From Propionibacteriaceae bacterium (GTDB lineage Bacteria; Actinomycetota; Actinomycetes; Propionibacteriales; Propionibacteriaceae), in NCBI GenBank assembly GCA_031268065.1, contig JAIRXX010000207.1:1-7428 (forward strand): a DNA stretch of 7,428 nt. The letters are read 5' to 3'. A program made the position numbers and the translations under genes. Of this stretch, positions 1 through 6,826 are shown piece after piece (the stretch's first letter is position 1; every line of letters starts with the position of its first letter). The notes below the pieces were generated by a model. That model had not been told where the DNA came from, did not search any database, and saw only the letters and a list, made by a program, of their open reading frames with translations.

Positions 1-735
1 TTGCACCGCCGTCAGCAACCGCGTGGCCGCGACGGCCAGCCGTTGGACCAGACTCGCGGGCAGGGGCGGATACTCGCCATGCTGAAAATTCAAGACGGGA
101 TTTCGACAAGAGACCTGTCCTACCTGCTCGGCATCCGGGTGGCATCGCTGAATGAGATGCTGGCCAAGCTGGAACGCTCCGGATACGTGACCAGGGAACC
201 ATCCGACGTTGATCGCCGGGTGATATTGATCAAGTTGACCCAAGCTGGCCGTGACGCCAGCGATCCGCAGCGCAAGCCTGAAGACGTGCTGGCGGTGCTG
301 ACCGCGCAAGAACAGGCCGAGATGAACGGCTATCTGGACAGATTGCTGGAGGCGCTGGAGACCCATACGACCGACGAGATAGCCCAGCGCGATATCTGGG
401 CGCATCAGGCCAGGGAGCGGATGGGAGACGAGCGTTTCGCCGAATGGCTGCGTGCCGTGGGCGAGCAGTTGGGCGACCCCCGTATGATGCGGGCGGTGGC
501 ATATATGCATTCCGCCCCAGAACTGGGCCGGATGCGTAAGCAAGGCAGAAGGAAGCGGGCCAAATATGAGGCGCTCATGGCAGCATTTGGCGAATTCCCG
601 CCCGGTCACGGCTGTGGGCCGGAATTCAGGCCGGGCTGCCCGCCTCCGGATTTCATGGAGCCGTCCGATTTCACGCAGCCCGATTTTGGGCCGGTGGACC
701 CAGGTTTCAAGCCTGGTGACGATAAGGAAGAATGA
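1..735 (+). CDS. MarR-family winged-helix transcriptional regulator, probably 5'-truncated by the window edge
   Basis: A predicted DNA-binding repressor of the MarR family, most likely controlling the exporter genes that follow. The open frame begins at base 1 with TTG and is read here as 244 residues. Residues about 20-85 hold the winged helix-turn-helix: the GQGRILAML helix, the recognition region STRDLSYLLGIRVASLNEML (36-55), then LERSGYVTREPSDVDRRV with the D..R wing characteristic of MarR proteins. Residues 90-190 are helical and charged. The last 50 residues (195-244) form a low-complexity tail rich in Gly, Pro, Phe and Asp. The N-terminal dimerisation helix that normally precedes the GQGR motif is absent or only partly present, so the true start is probably upstream of the window; the internal ATG at 79 would cut into the DNA-binding domain. 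The stop is 90 bases before the first exporter gene. MarR family is confident; target and ligand are inferred from position only. Confidence 0.86.
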   Translation: MHRRQQPRGRDGQPLDQTRGQGRILAMLKIQDGISTRDLSYLLGIRVASLNEMLAKLERSGYVTREPSDVDRRVILIKLTQAGRDASDPQRKPEDVLAVLTAQEQAEMNGYLDRLLEALETHTTDEIAQRDIWAHQARERMGDERFAEWLRAVGEQLGDPRMMRAVAYMHSAPELGRMRKQGRRKRAKYEALMAAFGEFPPGHGCGPEFRPGCPPPDFMEPSDFTQPDFGPVDPGFKPGDDKEE

Positions 736-742
736 GGGTCAG

Positions 743-752
743 CCTGATCAGG
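743..752. promoter_or_regulatory. 10-bp perfect palindrome in the regulator-exporter gap, possible operator
   Basis: The 90-base gap between the regulator and the first exporter gene contains the perfect palindrome CCTGATCAGG, starting seven bases after the regulator's stop codon. Shortly after it, CCAGTC occurs twice with a 9-base period (758-763 and 767-772). MarR proteins bind short inverted repeats as dimers, so this gap is a natural place for an operator, but a 10-bp palindrome is short and could be chance. There is no T-run after it, so it does not look like an intrinsic terminator. I see no convincing -35/-10 pair in the gap; an AT-rich TAATAT lies at 807-812 without a matching -35 element. 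Confidence 0.25.
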
Positions 753-825
753 GCGGGCCAGTCGAACCAGTCAACGTCTGTGGCAGGCAACGAGCGTGTC
801 CAGAAATAATATTGTGGGAAAGTAA

Positions 826-2559
826 ATGCTGGATTTGTTGAAGAAATACCTCAAGCCGTATCGGGGTTTGCTGGTGGGCGTGCTGCTGCTGCAATTCGCC
901 CAGTCGTTGGCCTCGCTGCTGCTGCCCAGCCTCAATGCGTCGATTATCGACGACGGGGTTGCCAAGCAGAATTTCAGCGTGATCTGGAGTTTGGGCGCGA
1001 TGATGCTCGCGGTGAGCGTCGTCCAAGTCGCCGGTCAGATCGGCGCGACCTGGTGCGGTTCCAGGGCGTCGATGGCTTTCGGGCGCGATCTGCGGCAGGC
1101 GATCTTTGACCGGGCAATCAGCTTCTCCAACAAGGAGATGGGCCGGTTCGGGGCGCCCTCGCTGATCACCCGCAACACCAACGACGTCCAGCAGGTGCAG
1201 CAATTCGTGCTGATGTCTGCGGTGATGATCGTCGCCGCCCCGCTGGCAATGATCGGCGGGGTGGTGATGGCGCTGCGCGAGGACCCCGGCCTGAGCTGGC
1301 TGATCGTGGTGGCCGTCGTCATCCTCGGCGCGGTGATCGCGGTGCTGGTGGTGCAGATGACGCCGCTGTTTAGGCAGATGCAGACTCGGATCGACAGCCT
1401 CAACCGGGTGCTGCGGGAGCAGATATCCGGCCTGCGGGTGATCCGCGCTTTCACCAGGGAGCCGACTGAGGCCGCCCGCTTCGACCGCGCCAACCGGGAT
1501 TTCGTGGAGACCGCGCTGGCGGTTGGCGCGCGGATGATGACTCTGTTCCCGACGGTCTTCTTCGTGATGAATCTGTCCCAGGTCGCGGTGATGTGGTTCG
1601 GGGCGCAGCGGATCGCCCAAGGCGATCTCCAGGTGGGCCAGCTCACCGCGTATCTGTCCTATCTGATGCAAATCCTGATGAGCGTGATGATGGCGACGAT
1701 GCTGCTGATGATCGGGCCAAGGGCCGCTGTGACTGCCGGGCGCATCCAAGAGGTGCTGCAGACCGAAACGTCGCTGGCCTCTGGGGCTGATCCGGTCACC
1801 GAAGTGGACGTTCACTCGGTTGCCGAATTCCGCTCGGTTGAATTCTCTTATCCCGGCGCGGCTGAGCCGGTTATCCGGCAGATAACATTCAAAGCCGAGG
1901 CGGGGAAGACCACCGCGATAATCGGCGCCACCGGCTCCGGGAAGACGACATTGGTAAATCTGATCCCGCGCTTGTACGACGCCAGCGCGGGGCAGGTTCT
2001 GGTGGACGGGGTGGACGTGCGCGACCTCGATCAGGATTTGCTCTGGAGCCGGATCGGCATCGTTCCGCAAAAGCCCTATCTGTTCTCCGGGACCATCGCG
2101 TCGAATCTGCGGTTGGGCAATCCGGATGCCGACGACCAGGAGTTGTGGCGGGCATTGGAGATAGCGCAGGCGGTGGAATTCGTCTCGAAACTCGCTGACG
2201 GATTGGACGCGCCCATCGTCCAGGGCGGCACCAACGTTTCGGGCGGGCAGCGGCAGCGTTTGGCAATTGCGCGGGCGCTGGTCCGCAAGCCGGAAATCTA
2301 TATTTTTGACGACTCATTCTCTGCGCTGGACGTCGCCACTGACGCGCGGGTGCGTGCGGGGCTGGCGGCTGAGACCAAAGACGCGGCGGTGATTGTGGTC
2401 GCCCAGCGGGTTTCCACCATCCGCGACGCCGACCAGATCATTGTGCTGGACGAGGGGACGATCAGCGGTATCGGCACTCACGATTGGCTGGTAGCCAACA
2501 ACGAGACCTACGCCGAGATAGTTGAGTCCCAATTCCGGGAAGAAGAGGTGGCGGCATGA
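826..2559 (+). CDS. Heterodimeric ABC exporter half-transporter with degenerate ATPase residues (subunit A)
   Basis: A 577-aa half-transporter (membrane domain fused to ATPase) expected to sit in the cytoplasmic membrane and pair with the next gene's product to export drugs or other hydrophobic compounds. Six membrane segments lie near residues 13-35, 53-75, 128-150, 156-178, 238-260 and 272-298. The nucleotide-binding domain has Walker A GATGSGKTT (367-375, K373), Q-loop Q415, signature VSGGQ (471-475), Walker B ending D495 and D-loop SALD (499-502). Two catalytic positions are altered: D496 replaces the catalytic Glu, and Q527 (AQRVST) replaces the switch His. This is the known pattern of the degenerate subunit in heterodimeric exporters such as TM287/288, BmrCD and LmrCD. 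The ATG at 826 has a GGGAAAG purine run (816-822) just upstream, at short spacing. Length is normal for the family. The stop overlaps the ATG of a mini-ORF (ATGA). Function class is confident; substrate unknown. Confidence 0.95.
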   Translation: MLDLLKKYLKPYRGLLVGVLLLQFAQSLASLLLPSLNASIIDDGVAKQNFSVIWSLGAMMLAVSVVQVAGQIGATWCGSRASMAFGRDLRQAIFDRAISFSNKEMGRFGAPSLITRNTNDVQQVQQFVLMSAVMIVAAPLAMIGGVVMALREDPGLSWLIVVAVVILGAVIAVLVVQMTPLFRQMQTRIDSLNRVLREQISGLRVIRAFTREPTEAARFDRANRDFVETALAVGARMMTLFPTVFFVMNLSQVAVMWFGAQRIAQGDLQVGQLTAYLSYLMQILMSVMMATMLLMIGPRAAVTAGRIQEVLQTETSLASGADPVTEVDVHSVAEFRSVEFSYPGAAEPVIRQITFKAEAGKTTAIIGATGSGKTTLVNLIPRLYDASAGQVLVDGVDVRDLDQDLLWSRIGIVPQKPYLFSGTIASNLRLGNPDADDQELWRALEIAQAVEFVSKLADGLDAPIVQGGTNVSGGQRQRLAIARALVRKPEIYIFDDSFSALDVATDARVRAGLAAETKDAAVIVVAQRVSTIRDADQIIVLDEGTISGIGTHDWLVANNETYAEIVESQFREEEVAA

Positions 2560-2615
2560 TCAGGCGGCGAATCGCTTTGCCCGATGCTGGCCTAGACGAG
2601 ATGCGGGGGCTGTGA
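2556..2615 (+). CDS. 19-aa mini-ORF bridging the two exporter genes, possible translational coupler
   Basis: The frame encodes MIRRRIALPDAGLDEMRGL. Its ATG overlaps the stop of the upstream exporter gene (ATGA, 2556-2559), and its TGA overlaps the likely ATG of the downstream exporter gene (TGATG, 2613-2617). It has a respectable ribosome-binding site, AGAGG at 2544-2548, seven bases before its ATG, whereas the downstream exporter start has only a G-run (2605-2609) five bases before it. The simplest reading is that ribosomes pass from gene to gene through this short frame, which would help hold the two subunits at equal levels. The peptide has no membrane segment or recognisable motif and may have no function of its own. 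It could also be an accident of sequence; only its exact fit at both ends argues for use. Confidence 0.35.
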   Translation: MIRRRIALPDAGLDEMRGL

Positions 2616-4522
2616 TGGCAGACGATACGACAACAGACGCGACGGCGGACAGCGCGGAGAAGAAGGCGAACGAGCGTCCCAAATACGCCCCAACCGGGAA
2701 TCGGGGCGGGCCGGGGGGCTTCGGCGGCAATCGGGGCACCGGCGAGAAAGCGGTCAACTTCCTGCCCTCGCTTCGGCGGCTAACCCTCCATCTGCGCGAT
2801 GAGATTCCCAAGATCGTGGTTGTGGTGGTCACGGTGATCTTGGCCACCGGTGCGCAGGCGGTCGGCCCGAAGATTCTCGGCAACGCCACCGACATCATCT
2901 TCGATGCGGTGCTCGCCGGGCGGCAGATAGATTTTGCCGGTGTGGGCGAGCAGTTGGCCATCGCCGCTGGCATCTATTTGGCCTCCGGGCTGATGATGTG
3001 GATAAGCGGCATGGTGATCAACGGCATCGTGCAGCGTTCCGTCTATCGGATGCGCCGCCAAGTGGCCGACAAGATCACCCGGCTGCCGTTGAAGTATTTC
3101 GATTCCCAGCCCAGGGGGGAGTTGCTGAGCCGGGTCACCAACGACATGGACAACATCTCCCAATCGATGCAGCAGACCCTTTCCCAGTTGCTGATCAACG
3201 TCTTCACCATCATCGGCGTGCTGATCATGATGTTCTACCTGTCCTGGGTGCTGGCGCTGGCGGCGTTGTTGACGATCCCGGTCGCCGTGGCGGTGACGAT
3301 GGTGATCGGGCGGCGCTCGCAGCGGCTCTTCGCCGCCACTTGGAAGAACACCGGCCAACTCAATTCGCAGATCGAAGAGGCTTTCACCGGCCAAGACCTT
3401 GTGAAGGTCTTCGGTCGCCAGCGCGAGATAGCCGAGTCTTTCCGGCAGAAGAATGCCGAGTTGTTTGGGGCCTCTTTCGGGGCGCAGTTCATCTCCGGCA
3501 TCATCATGCCGGTGATGTTCTTCGTCGGAAACCTGAATTACGTCGTCATCGCGGTGGTAGGCGGCTTGCAGGTGGCCTGGGGCATGGTCAGCCTCGGCTC
3601 GGTGCAGGCGTTCATCCAGTATTCGCGCAACTTCACCCAGCCGATCACCCAACTCGCTTCGATGGCGAACCTGCTCCAATCTGGGGTGGCTTCCGCCGAG
3701 CGGGTCTTCGAGGTGCTGGACGCCAAAGAGGAGGCCGACGCCGACCATGTGGAGGACGGCTTGGGCGAGAGCGTTGCCGGGAGGGTCGAATTCGACCACG
3801 TTTCGTTCAGCTACGACCCGGACAAGCCGTTGATCACCGATCTTTCGCTGTTGGCGGAGCCAGGCTCGACGGTGGCTATCGTCGGCCCGACCGGGGCGGG
3901 CAAGACCACCCTGGTCAATCTGATCCTGCGCTTCTACGACGTGCAGGCCGGACGGATCACTTTGGACGGTGTGGACATCAACACCGTTCCCCGCCGCGAG
4001 CTTCGTTCGCACATCGGAATGGTGCTGCAGGACGCTTGGCTGTTCGGCGGGACGATCCGGGAGAACATCGCCTATGGCAAGGAAGGCGCCAGCGAGGAAG
4101 AGATTCTCCAAGCGGCGAAGGCTTGCTACGTGGACCGTTTCGTGCGTTCGCTGCCGGATGGCTATGACACTGTGATCAACGAGGAGGCGTCTAATCTGTC
4201 TGCCGGTGAGAAGCAGTTGGTCACCATCGCGCGGGCCTTCATCGCCGATCCAGCCATCCTGATCTTGGATGAGGCCACCTCCAGCGTCGATACCCGTACC
4301 GAGTTGTTGGTCCAACGGGCGATGCGTGCGTTGCGCGCTTCGCGGACGTCCTTCGTAATCGCGCACCGCCTGTCCACCATCCGCGACGCCGACACGATCT
4401 TGGTGATGGAGCACGGCGACATTGTGGAGCAAGGCGACCATGCCAGCCTGTTGGCCGCCAAGGGCGCCTACTACCGTCTCTACATGTCCCAATTCGCCGG
4501 TGTAAACGAAGACGCCGCTTGA
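2615..4522 (+). CDS. Heterodimeric ABC exporter half-transporter with catalytically complete ATPase residues (subunit B)
   Basis: The 635-aa partner of the preceding subunit. Residues 1-50 are a polar, probably disordered leader with a Gly-rich stretch (about 29-43). Six membrane segments follow near 65-86, 112-138, 190-212, 214-234, 296-318 and 322-340. The ATPase has Walker A GPTGAGKTT (424-432, K430), Q472, signature LSAGE (528-532), Walker B D552 with catalytic E553, D-loop SSVD (556-559) and switch H584. The catalytic Glu and His are intact here, while the signature departs from LSGGQ. That completes the asymmetric pair: the site using this Walker A/B and the partner's VSGGQ should hydrolyse ATP, and the opposite site should be degenerate. 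I chose ATG 2615 because it overlaps the mini-ORF stop and the polar leader follows; an in-frame TTG at 2522 would add 31 residues inside the upstream gene. GTG at 2612 is also possible. Exporter assignment is confident, substrate unknown. Confidence 0.95.
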   Translation: MADDTTTDATADSAEKKANERPKYAPTGNRGGPGGFGGNRGTGEKAVNFLPSLRRLTLHLRDEIPKIVVVVVTVILATGAQAVGPKILGNATDIIFDAVLAGRQIDFAGVGEQLAIAAGIYLASGLMMWISGMVINGIVQRSVYRMRRQVADKITRLPLKYFDSQPRGELLSRVTNDMDNISQSMQQTLSQLLINVFTIIGVLIMMFYLSWVLALAALLTIPVAVAVTMVIGRRSQRLFAATWKNTGQLNSQIEEAFTGQDLVKVFGRQREIAESFRQKNAELFGASFGAQFISGIIMPVMFFVGNLNYVVIAVVGGLQVAWGMVSLGSVQAFIQYSRNFTQPITQLASMANLLQSGVASAERVFEVLDAKEEADADHVEDGLGESVAGRVEFDHVSFSYDPDKPLITDLSLLAEPGSTVAIVGPTGAGKTTLVNLILRFYDVQAGRITLDGVDINTVPRRELRSHIGMVLQDAWLFGGTIRENIAYGKEGASEEEILQAAKACYVDRFVRSLPDGYDTVINEEASNLSAGEKQLVTIARAFIADPAILILDEATSSVDTRTELLVQRAMRALRASRTSFVIAHRLSTIRDADTILVMEHGDIVEQGDHASLLAAKGAYYRLYMSQFAGVNEDAA

Positions 4523-4525
4523 GTC

Positions 4526-4579
4526 ATGGAGTATGTCAAGCTCATCTTTGCCCATCCAAGGCTGTTCCTATATGGCTAA
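4526..4579 (+). CDS. 17-aa mini-ORF at the junction between the exporter pair and the membrane-protein cluster
   Basis: This short frame encodes MEYVKLIFAHPRLFLYG. It starts three bases after the stop of exporter subunit B and its TAA overlaps the likely ATG of the next gene (ATGGCTAA, 4572-4579). No good ribosome-binding site precedes it, so use would depend on reinitiation after the exporter gene. It may be a second coupling peptide, like the one between the exporter genes. Alternatively, because its amphipathic sequence resembles the N-terminal elbow helix of a membrane permease, it may be the original N-terminus of the next gene now separated by a frame change. Chance is also possible. 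I cannot decide between these from one sequence. Confidence 0.22.
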   Translation: MEYVKLIFAHPRLFLYG

Positions 4580-5369
4580 ACGGCAATTGAAAGGGGGCGC
4601 AGCTATTTCAGTCCCTGGGCTGGCTGCGTCCGCTGTCTTTGTTCTTCTAGTTTTTTCAGTGATTCCGAGTTGGTGGGCGTCCGACTCACGGGATGATCCT
4701 TTTCCTGCTGCGGCATACGCTGAGATGTGGATGGGCAATCCTATAATTTTGTTGTTTCAGCTCGCTGTGGTGGTCCCTTATGCGCTTCGGTTTGGGATAT
4801 TTCTGCGGAATCGTTTTATCACTTATACGCGGGTTCGATGTTCGCTGAGGCGTTATTTAGGCCGCCATTTCGCTGTCAATGCTGTAATTGCATTCATTAT
4901 TTTCTTTGCAGTTGGCATTATACCGAACTTGTGGGTGGTATTTGGAGGGTTCAGCTTCAATCCAGGCGCCTACTTCTTGCTTACTCCGCAGGAAATCGCA
5001 CAGGCGGAGGCCGCATGGACCACGTTTTCACAATTTACAGTGTATGGGCCTTGGGCTTTTCCGGTCGTTTTTTCGCTTTGGCTAGGCGTCAACGCCGTCC
5101 TGTATTCTTCGATTACGCTTTGCCTCATCATGCTGATGAAGAACCAAATCATTCCGCTGGTTCTTCCCTGGCTGGCTTCGTTGGTCCTTTCGTTTGGTTT
5201 CGCAGTGTTCGGGCTAGAAGCATTCTCACCTGGATTGCTTTTCCCATTCAACTTGACGCAGTTACCAATGGAGAATCTGCTCTATCCGCTGGGGCTGGTC
5301 GCTACTGCGGCTGCGGTTCTCGTAGCCTATGTTCTTTATAATGCCCCAAAACTACACAATTTCCAATGA
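4572..5369 (+). CDS. Six-helix integral membrane protein, probable ABC-2-type permease subunit
   Basis: I do not recognise the exact family. From ATG 4572 it has 265 residues with a basic N-terminus (MAKRQLK) and about six membrane segments, near 15-35, 56-78, 101-123, 160-188, 193-215 and 233-256. Between helices 2 and 3 is a strongly basic cytoplasmic loop with repeated Arg and Tyr (RFITYTRVRCSLRRYLGRHF, 81-100), the arrangement seen in many small ABC-2 permeases, where this loop contacts the ATPase. A polar loop lies at about 124-157. The next gene starts inside its stop codon (ATGA, 5366-5369), and an ABC ATPase follows two genes on, so a transporter-subunit role is the best inference. 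ATG 4572 has AAGG (4558-4561) ten bases upstream; ATG 4533, adding 13 residues, is in frame but its GGAG lies only one base away. Base composition is lower in GC than the exporters, with TTA codons at RYLGR and TQLPM. Confidence 0.72.
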   Translation: MAKRQLKGGAAISVPGLAASAVFVLLVFSVIPSWWASDSRDDPFPAAAYAEMWMGNPIILLFQLAVVVPYALRFGIFLRNRFITYTRVRCSLRRYLGRHFAVNAVIAFIIFFAVGIIPNLWVVFGGFSFNPGAYFLLTPQEIAQAEAAWTTFSQFTVYGPWAFPVVFSLWLGVNAVLYSSITLCLIMLMKNQIIPLVLPWLASLVLSFGFAVFGLEAFSPGLLFPFNLTQLPMENLLYPLGLVATAAAVLVAYVLYNAPKLHNFQ

Positions 5370-6826
5370 GACTTACAGCAGGGTGGTTCCTTGACGCCAT
5401 AGCTTTGGGGCTGGCATGTGCGTATGCCCTGTTCTGGCGTTTTCTGTTGATGGCTGAAAACGAATCAACGGGGTCGGTCGGGGTGTGGGATCAGGTGGCA
5501 GTGAGTTGCCTGGATCCTAGGATCGTTCTGTACGTGTTCGTTCCGATCATTCTTTTCAATACTCTCCGGGACGAGGATCGTGCGCGGAGCGACCTGGCCC
5601 TGCTTCGATACGGTAGCCACTGGAAGTGGTTGGGTTCGGTGAGCCTTGCCGCTGTGAAAGAGTCGGCGAAGTTGGTCTTGTTCCTGGTGTTGGCGGCTTG
5701 GGCTAGCGCTGTGGGCCTCGGTGGTCTCGGGAATTGGAGCCAAGCTACGACGTCAGTTGCCGTCGTAGCCGCCTTCGGTTACCCCTTGCCAGCGGTTATC
5801 GGACTCTCCTTGGTATCCCAGTTCATTTTCTTATCAACTATGGCGACTTTGGTGTCAACGATTTCCATGCTGTTGCCGCGCTCTTTTGGGCCGGTGCTGG
5901 CCGGGCTAATCTTTTGCGGGCTTGTGATCACTTTCCATGCGCCAACAGATTTCCCTTGGCTGAACTTTGCCGATGGACTCTCCCTGGAAGCTGCAATGCG
6001 TGACTTTGGAACGACTCCATTCACCATGCTTCCGCCGACATTATTGTTGATGGGGATTTGCTTCAGCGCGATAGCTTTCGTGACTGTGCGGAGAGCAGGC
6101 GGTCTTGGTAGAACGATGCTCAGCAGTTGGTTATTCAGCTATATCGCCGCATTTGCACTCTTAGGAATGCAACTCGGCAGTCGCTCTTCGTCTTCTGCCA
6201 CAGAATCGTTGGCTATCGCTTTTCAAGGCGCATCAGATGGCGGCGGCGCGTTGGCTTTTTACGGCTTGTCTGTGCTGCTGTTCTTAGGCCCAGTCATCAG
6301 CTTCGTTGCGAGGCTTGATGAGGTGATGGGTCCGATCTTGCCTCAGCAATTACTGAGATATGGGACAGTGGTAAAATGGTGGTTCACAACTCTAATGAGA
6401 GCCATGCGGGATTATCTGCTGTTCATTCTTGTCCTTTCCGGTTATGGGTTGGCGTTGTCCCTATTGTTAACCGGATCGGTGGGCGATCCGCAAGAGCTGG
6501 GCTTGTTTACTTTCGCTATATTCTGGCAACTTTTGGTCAATGGGATTCTGCAAGGCTGGTTCTATTTGATAGTGGTTGTAGGTGTGAGATGGTTGTCCGG
6601 CAGCGCTAACGCGACAATTGGATGTATTGGTATATTTGCCGTGGGTGGTTTTTTCCTGGCTGCTCATGGGTTTCCCGCTTCACAGAACTCACTGGGGCTT
6701 CTACTGTCCCGCGATCCGGTTATGACCAGCCTTGAATTGGTTGGATGGATCGTAGCCGCGATCTTAGTTAGTGTAATTTCTATCAAGAAATTCGTTAGTC
6801 AAAGCCTAGAAAGGAACCTGGTATGA
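5366..6826 (+). CDS. Large polytopic membrane protein, apparent tandem fusion of two ABC-2-like permease halves
   Basis: The 486-aa product is strongly hydrophobic with roughly twelve membrane segments and no soluble catalytic domain. Its striking feature is an internal repeat. Residues 59-110 and 308-358 both run: hydrophobic segment, acidic-basic stretch (RDEDRARS / ARLDEV), LLRYG (79-83 and 329-333), KW (87-88 and 337-338), then a charged helix leading into another membrane segment (LVLFLVLAAW / LLFILVLSGY). The five LLRYG codons differ at every position between copies (ctg ctt cga tac ggt against tta ctg aga tat ggg), so the duplication looks old. This suggests two six-helix halves, each resembling a small ABC-2 permease, in one chain. 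The start overlaps the previous stop (ATGA) without a ribosome-binding site, implying coupled translation; its own stop overlaps the ATPase start. At least eight in-frame TTA codons set it apart from the exporters. Role as the transporter's membrane part is inferred from this context. Confidence 0.72.
   Translation: MRLTAGWFLDAIALGLACAYALFWRFLLMAENESTGSVGVWDQVAVSCLDPRIVLYVFVPIILFNTLRDEDRARSDLALLRYGSHWKWLGSVSLAAVKESAKLVLFLVLAAWASAVGLGGLGNWSQATTSVAVVAAFGYPLPAVIGLSLVSQFIFLSTMATLVSTISMLLPRSFGPVLAGLIFCGLVITFHAPTDFPWLNFADGLSLEAAMRDFGTTPFTMLPPTLLLMGICFSAIAFVTVRRAGGLGRTMLSSWLFSYIAAFALLGMQLGSRSSSSATESLAIAFQGASDGGGALAFYGLSVLLFLGPVISFVARLDEVMGPILPQQLLRYGTVVKWWFTTLMRAMRDYLLFILVLSGYGLALSLLLTGSVGDPQELGLFTFAIFWQLLVNGILQGWFYLIVVVGVRWLSGSANATIGCIGIFAVGGFFLAAHGFPASQNSLGLLLSRDPVMTSLELVGWIVAAILVSVISIKKFVSQSLERNLV
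5540..6445 (+). repeat. Diverged intragenic duplication seen at protein level (two permease-like halves)
   Basis: The region carries the two copies of the LLRYG...KW element, at 5600-5629 and 6350-6379, exactly 250 codons apart, each flanked by an upstream hydrophobic segment and a downstream charged-then-hydrophobic segment. There is no DNA-level repeat: the matched codons are different, so this is an old protein duplication or a fusion of two related genes rather than a recent tandem repeat. The boundary between halves probably falls near residue 245, after the positively charged VRRAGGLGR segment (about base 6100). Confidence 0.5.
6810..6815 (+). promoter_or_regulatory. Ribosome-binding site for the ABC ATPase gene
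   Basis: AAAGGA lies seven bases before ATG 6823 and is the best Shine-Dalgarno match in the right-hand cluster. The two membrane-protein genes ahead have weak or no such site, so the ATPase may be translated independently and more strongly than the coupled membrane subunits. It fixes the ATPase start at 6823. Confidence 0.6.

Noticed and set aside
700..716. Hairpin CCAGG...CCTGG near the end of the regulator gene
   Set aside because: It has only a five-pair stem within coding sequence and no T-run, so it is not a terminator.
807..812. TAATAT as a -10 promoter box for the exporter genes
   Set aside because: There is no -35-like hexamer at suitable distance, and it lies only 13 bases before the start codon.
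748..2070. Long reverse-strand open frame of 440 codons
   Set aside because: It lies opposite the clear exporter gene; the translation is rich in His, Arg, Gln and Asp with no domain, as expected of an antisense shadow in GC-rich coding DNA.
2522..2614. TTG 2522 as the start of exporter subunit B
   Set aside because: It would place 31 extra residues inside the end of the upstream gene without a ribosome-binding site; ATG 2615 fits the stop-start overlap and the polar leader better.
2998..4167. Forward-strand open frame of 389 codons in another frame
   Set aside because: It lies entirely within subunit B, whose ATPase motifs are intact; the translation is Arg/Gly/His-rich noise.
2780..4555. 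Long reverse-strand open frame of 591 codons
   Set aside because: It is a full shadow of exporter subunit B with shadow-like composition (His, Gln, Asp, Arg) and no recognisable motif.
4727..5341. Forward open frame of 204 codons inside the 265-aa membrane protein gene
   Set aside because: The overlapping frame gives a coherent six-helix protein with coupled ends; this one has no start signal and mixed, Cys- and Arg-rich composition.
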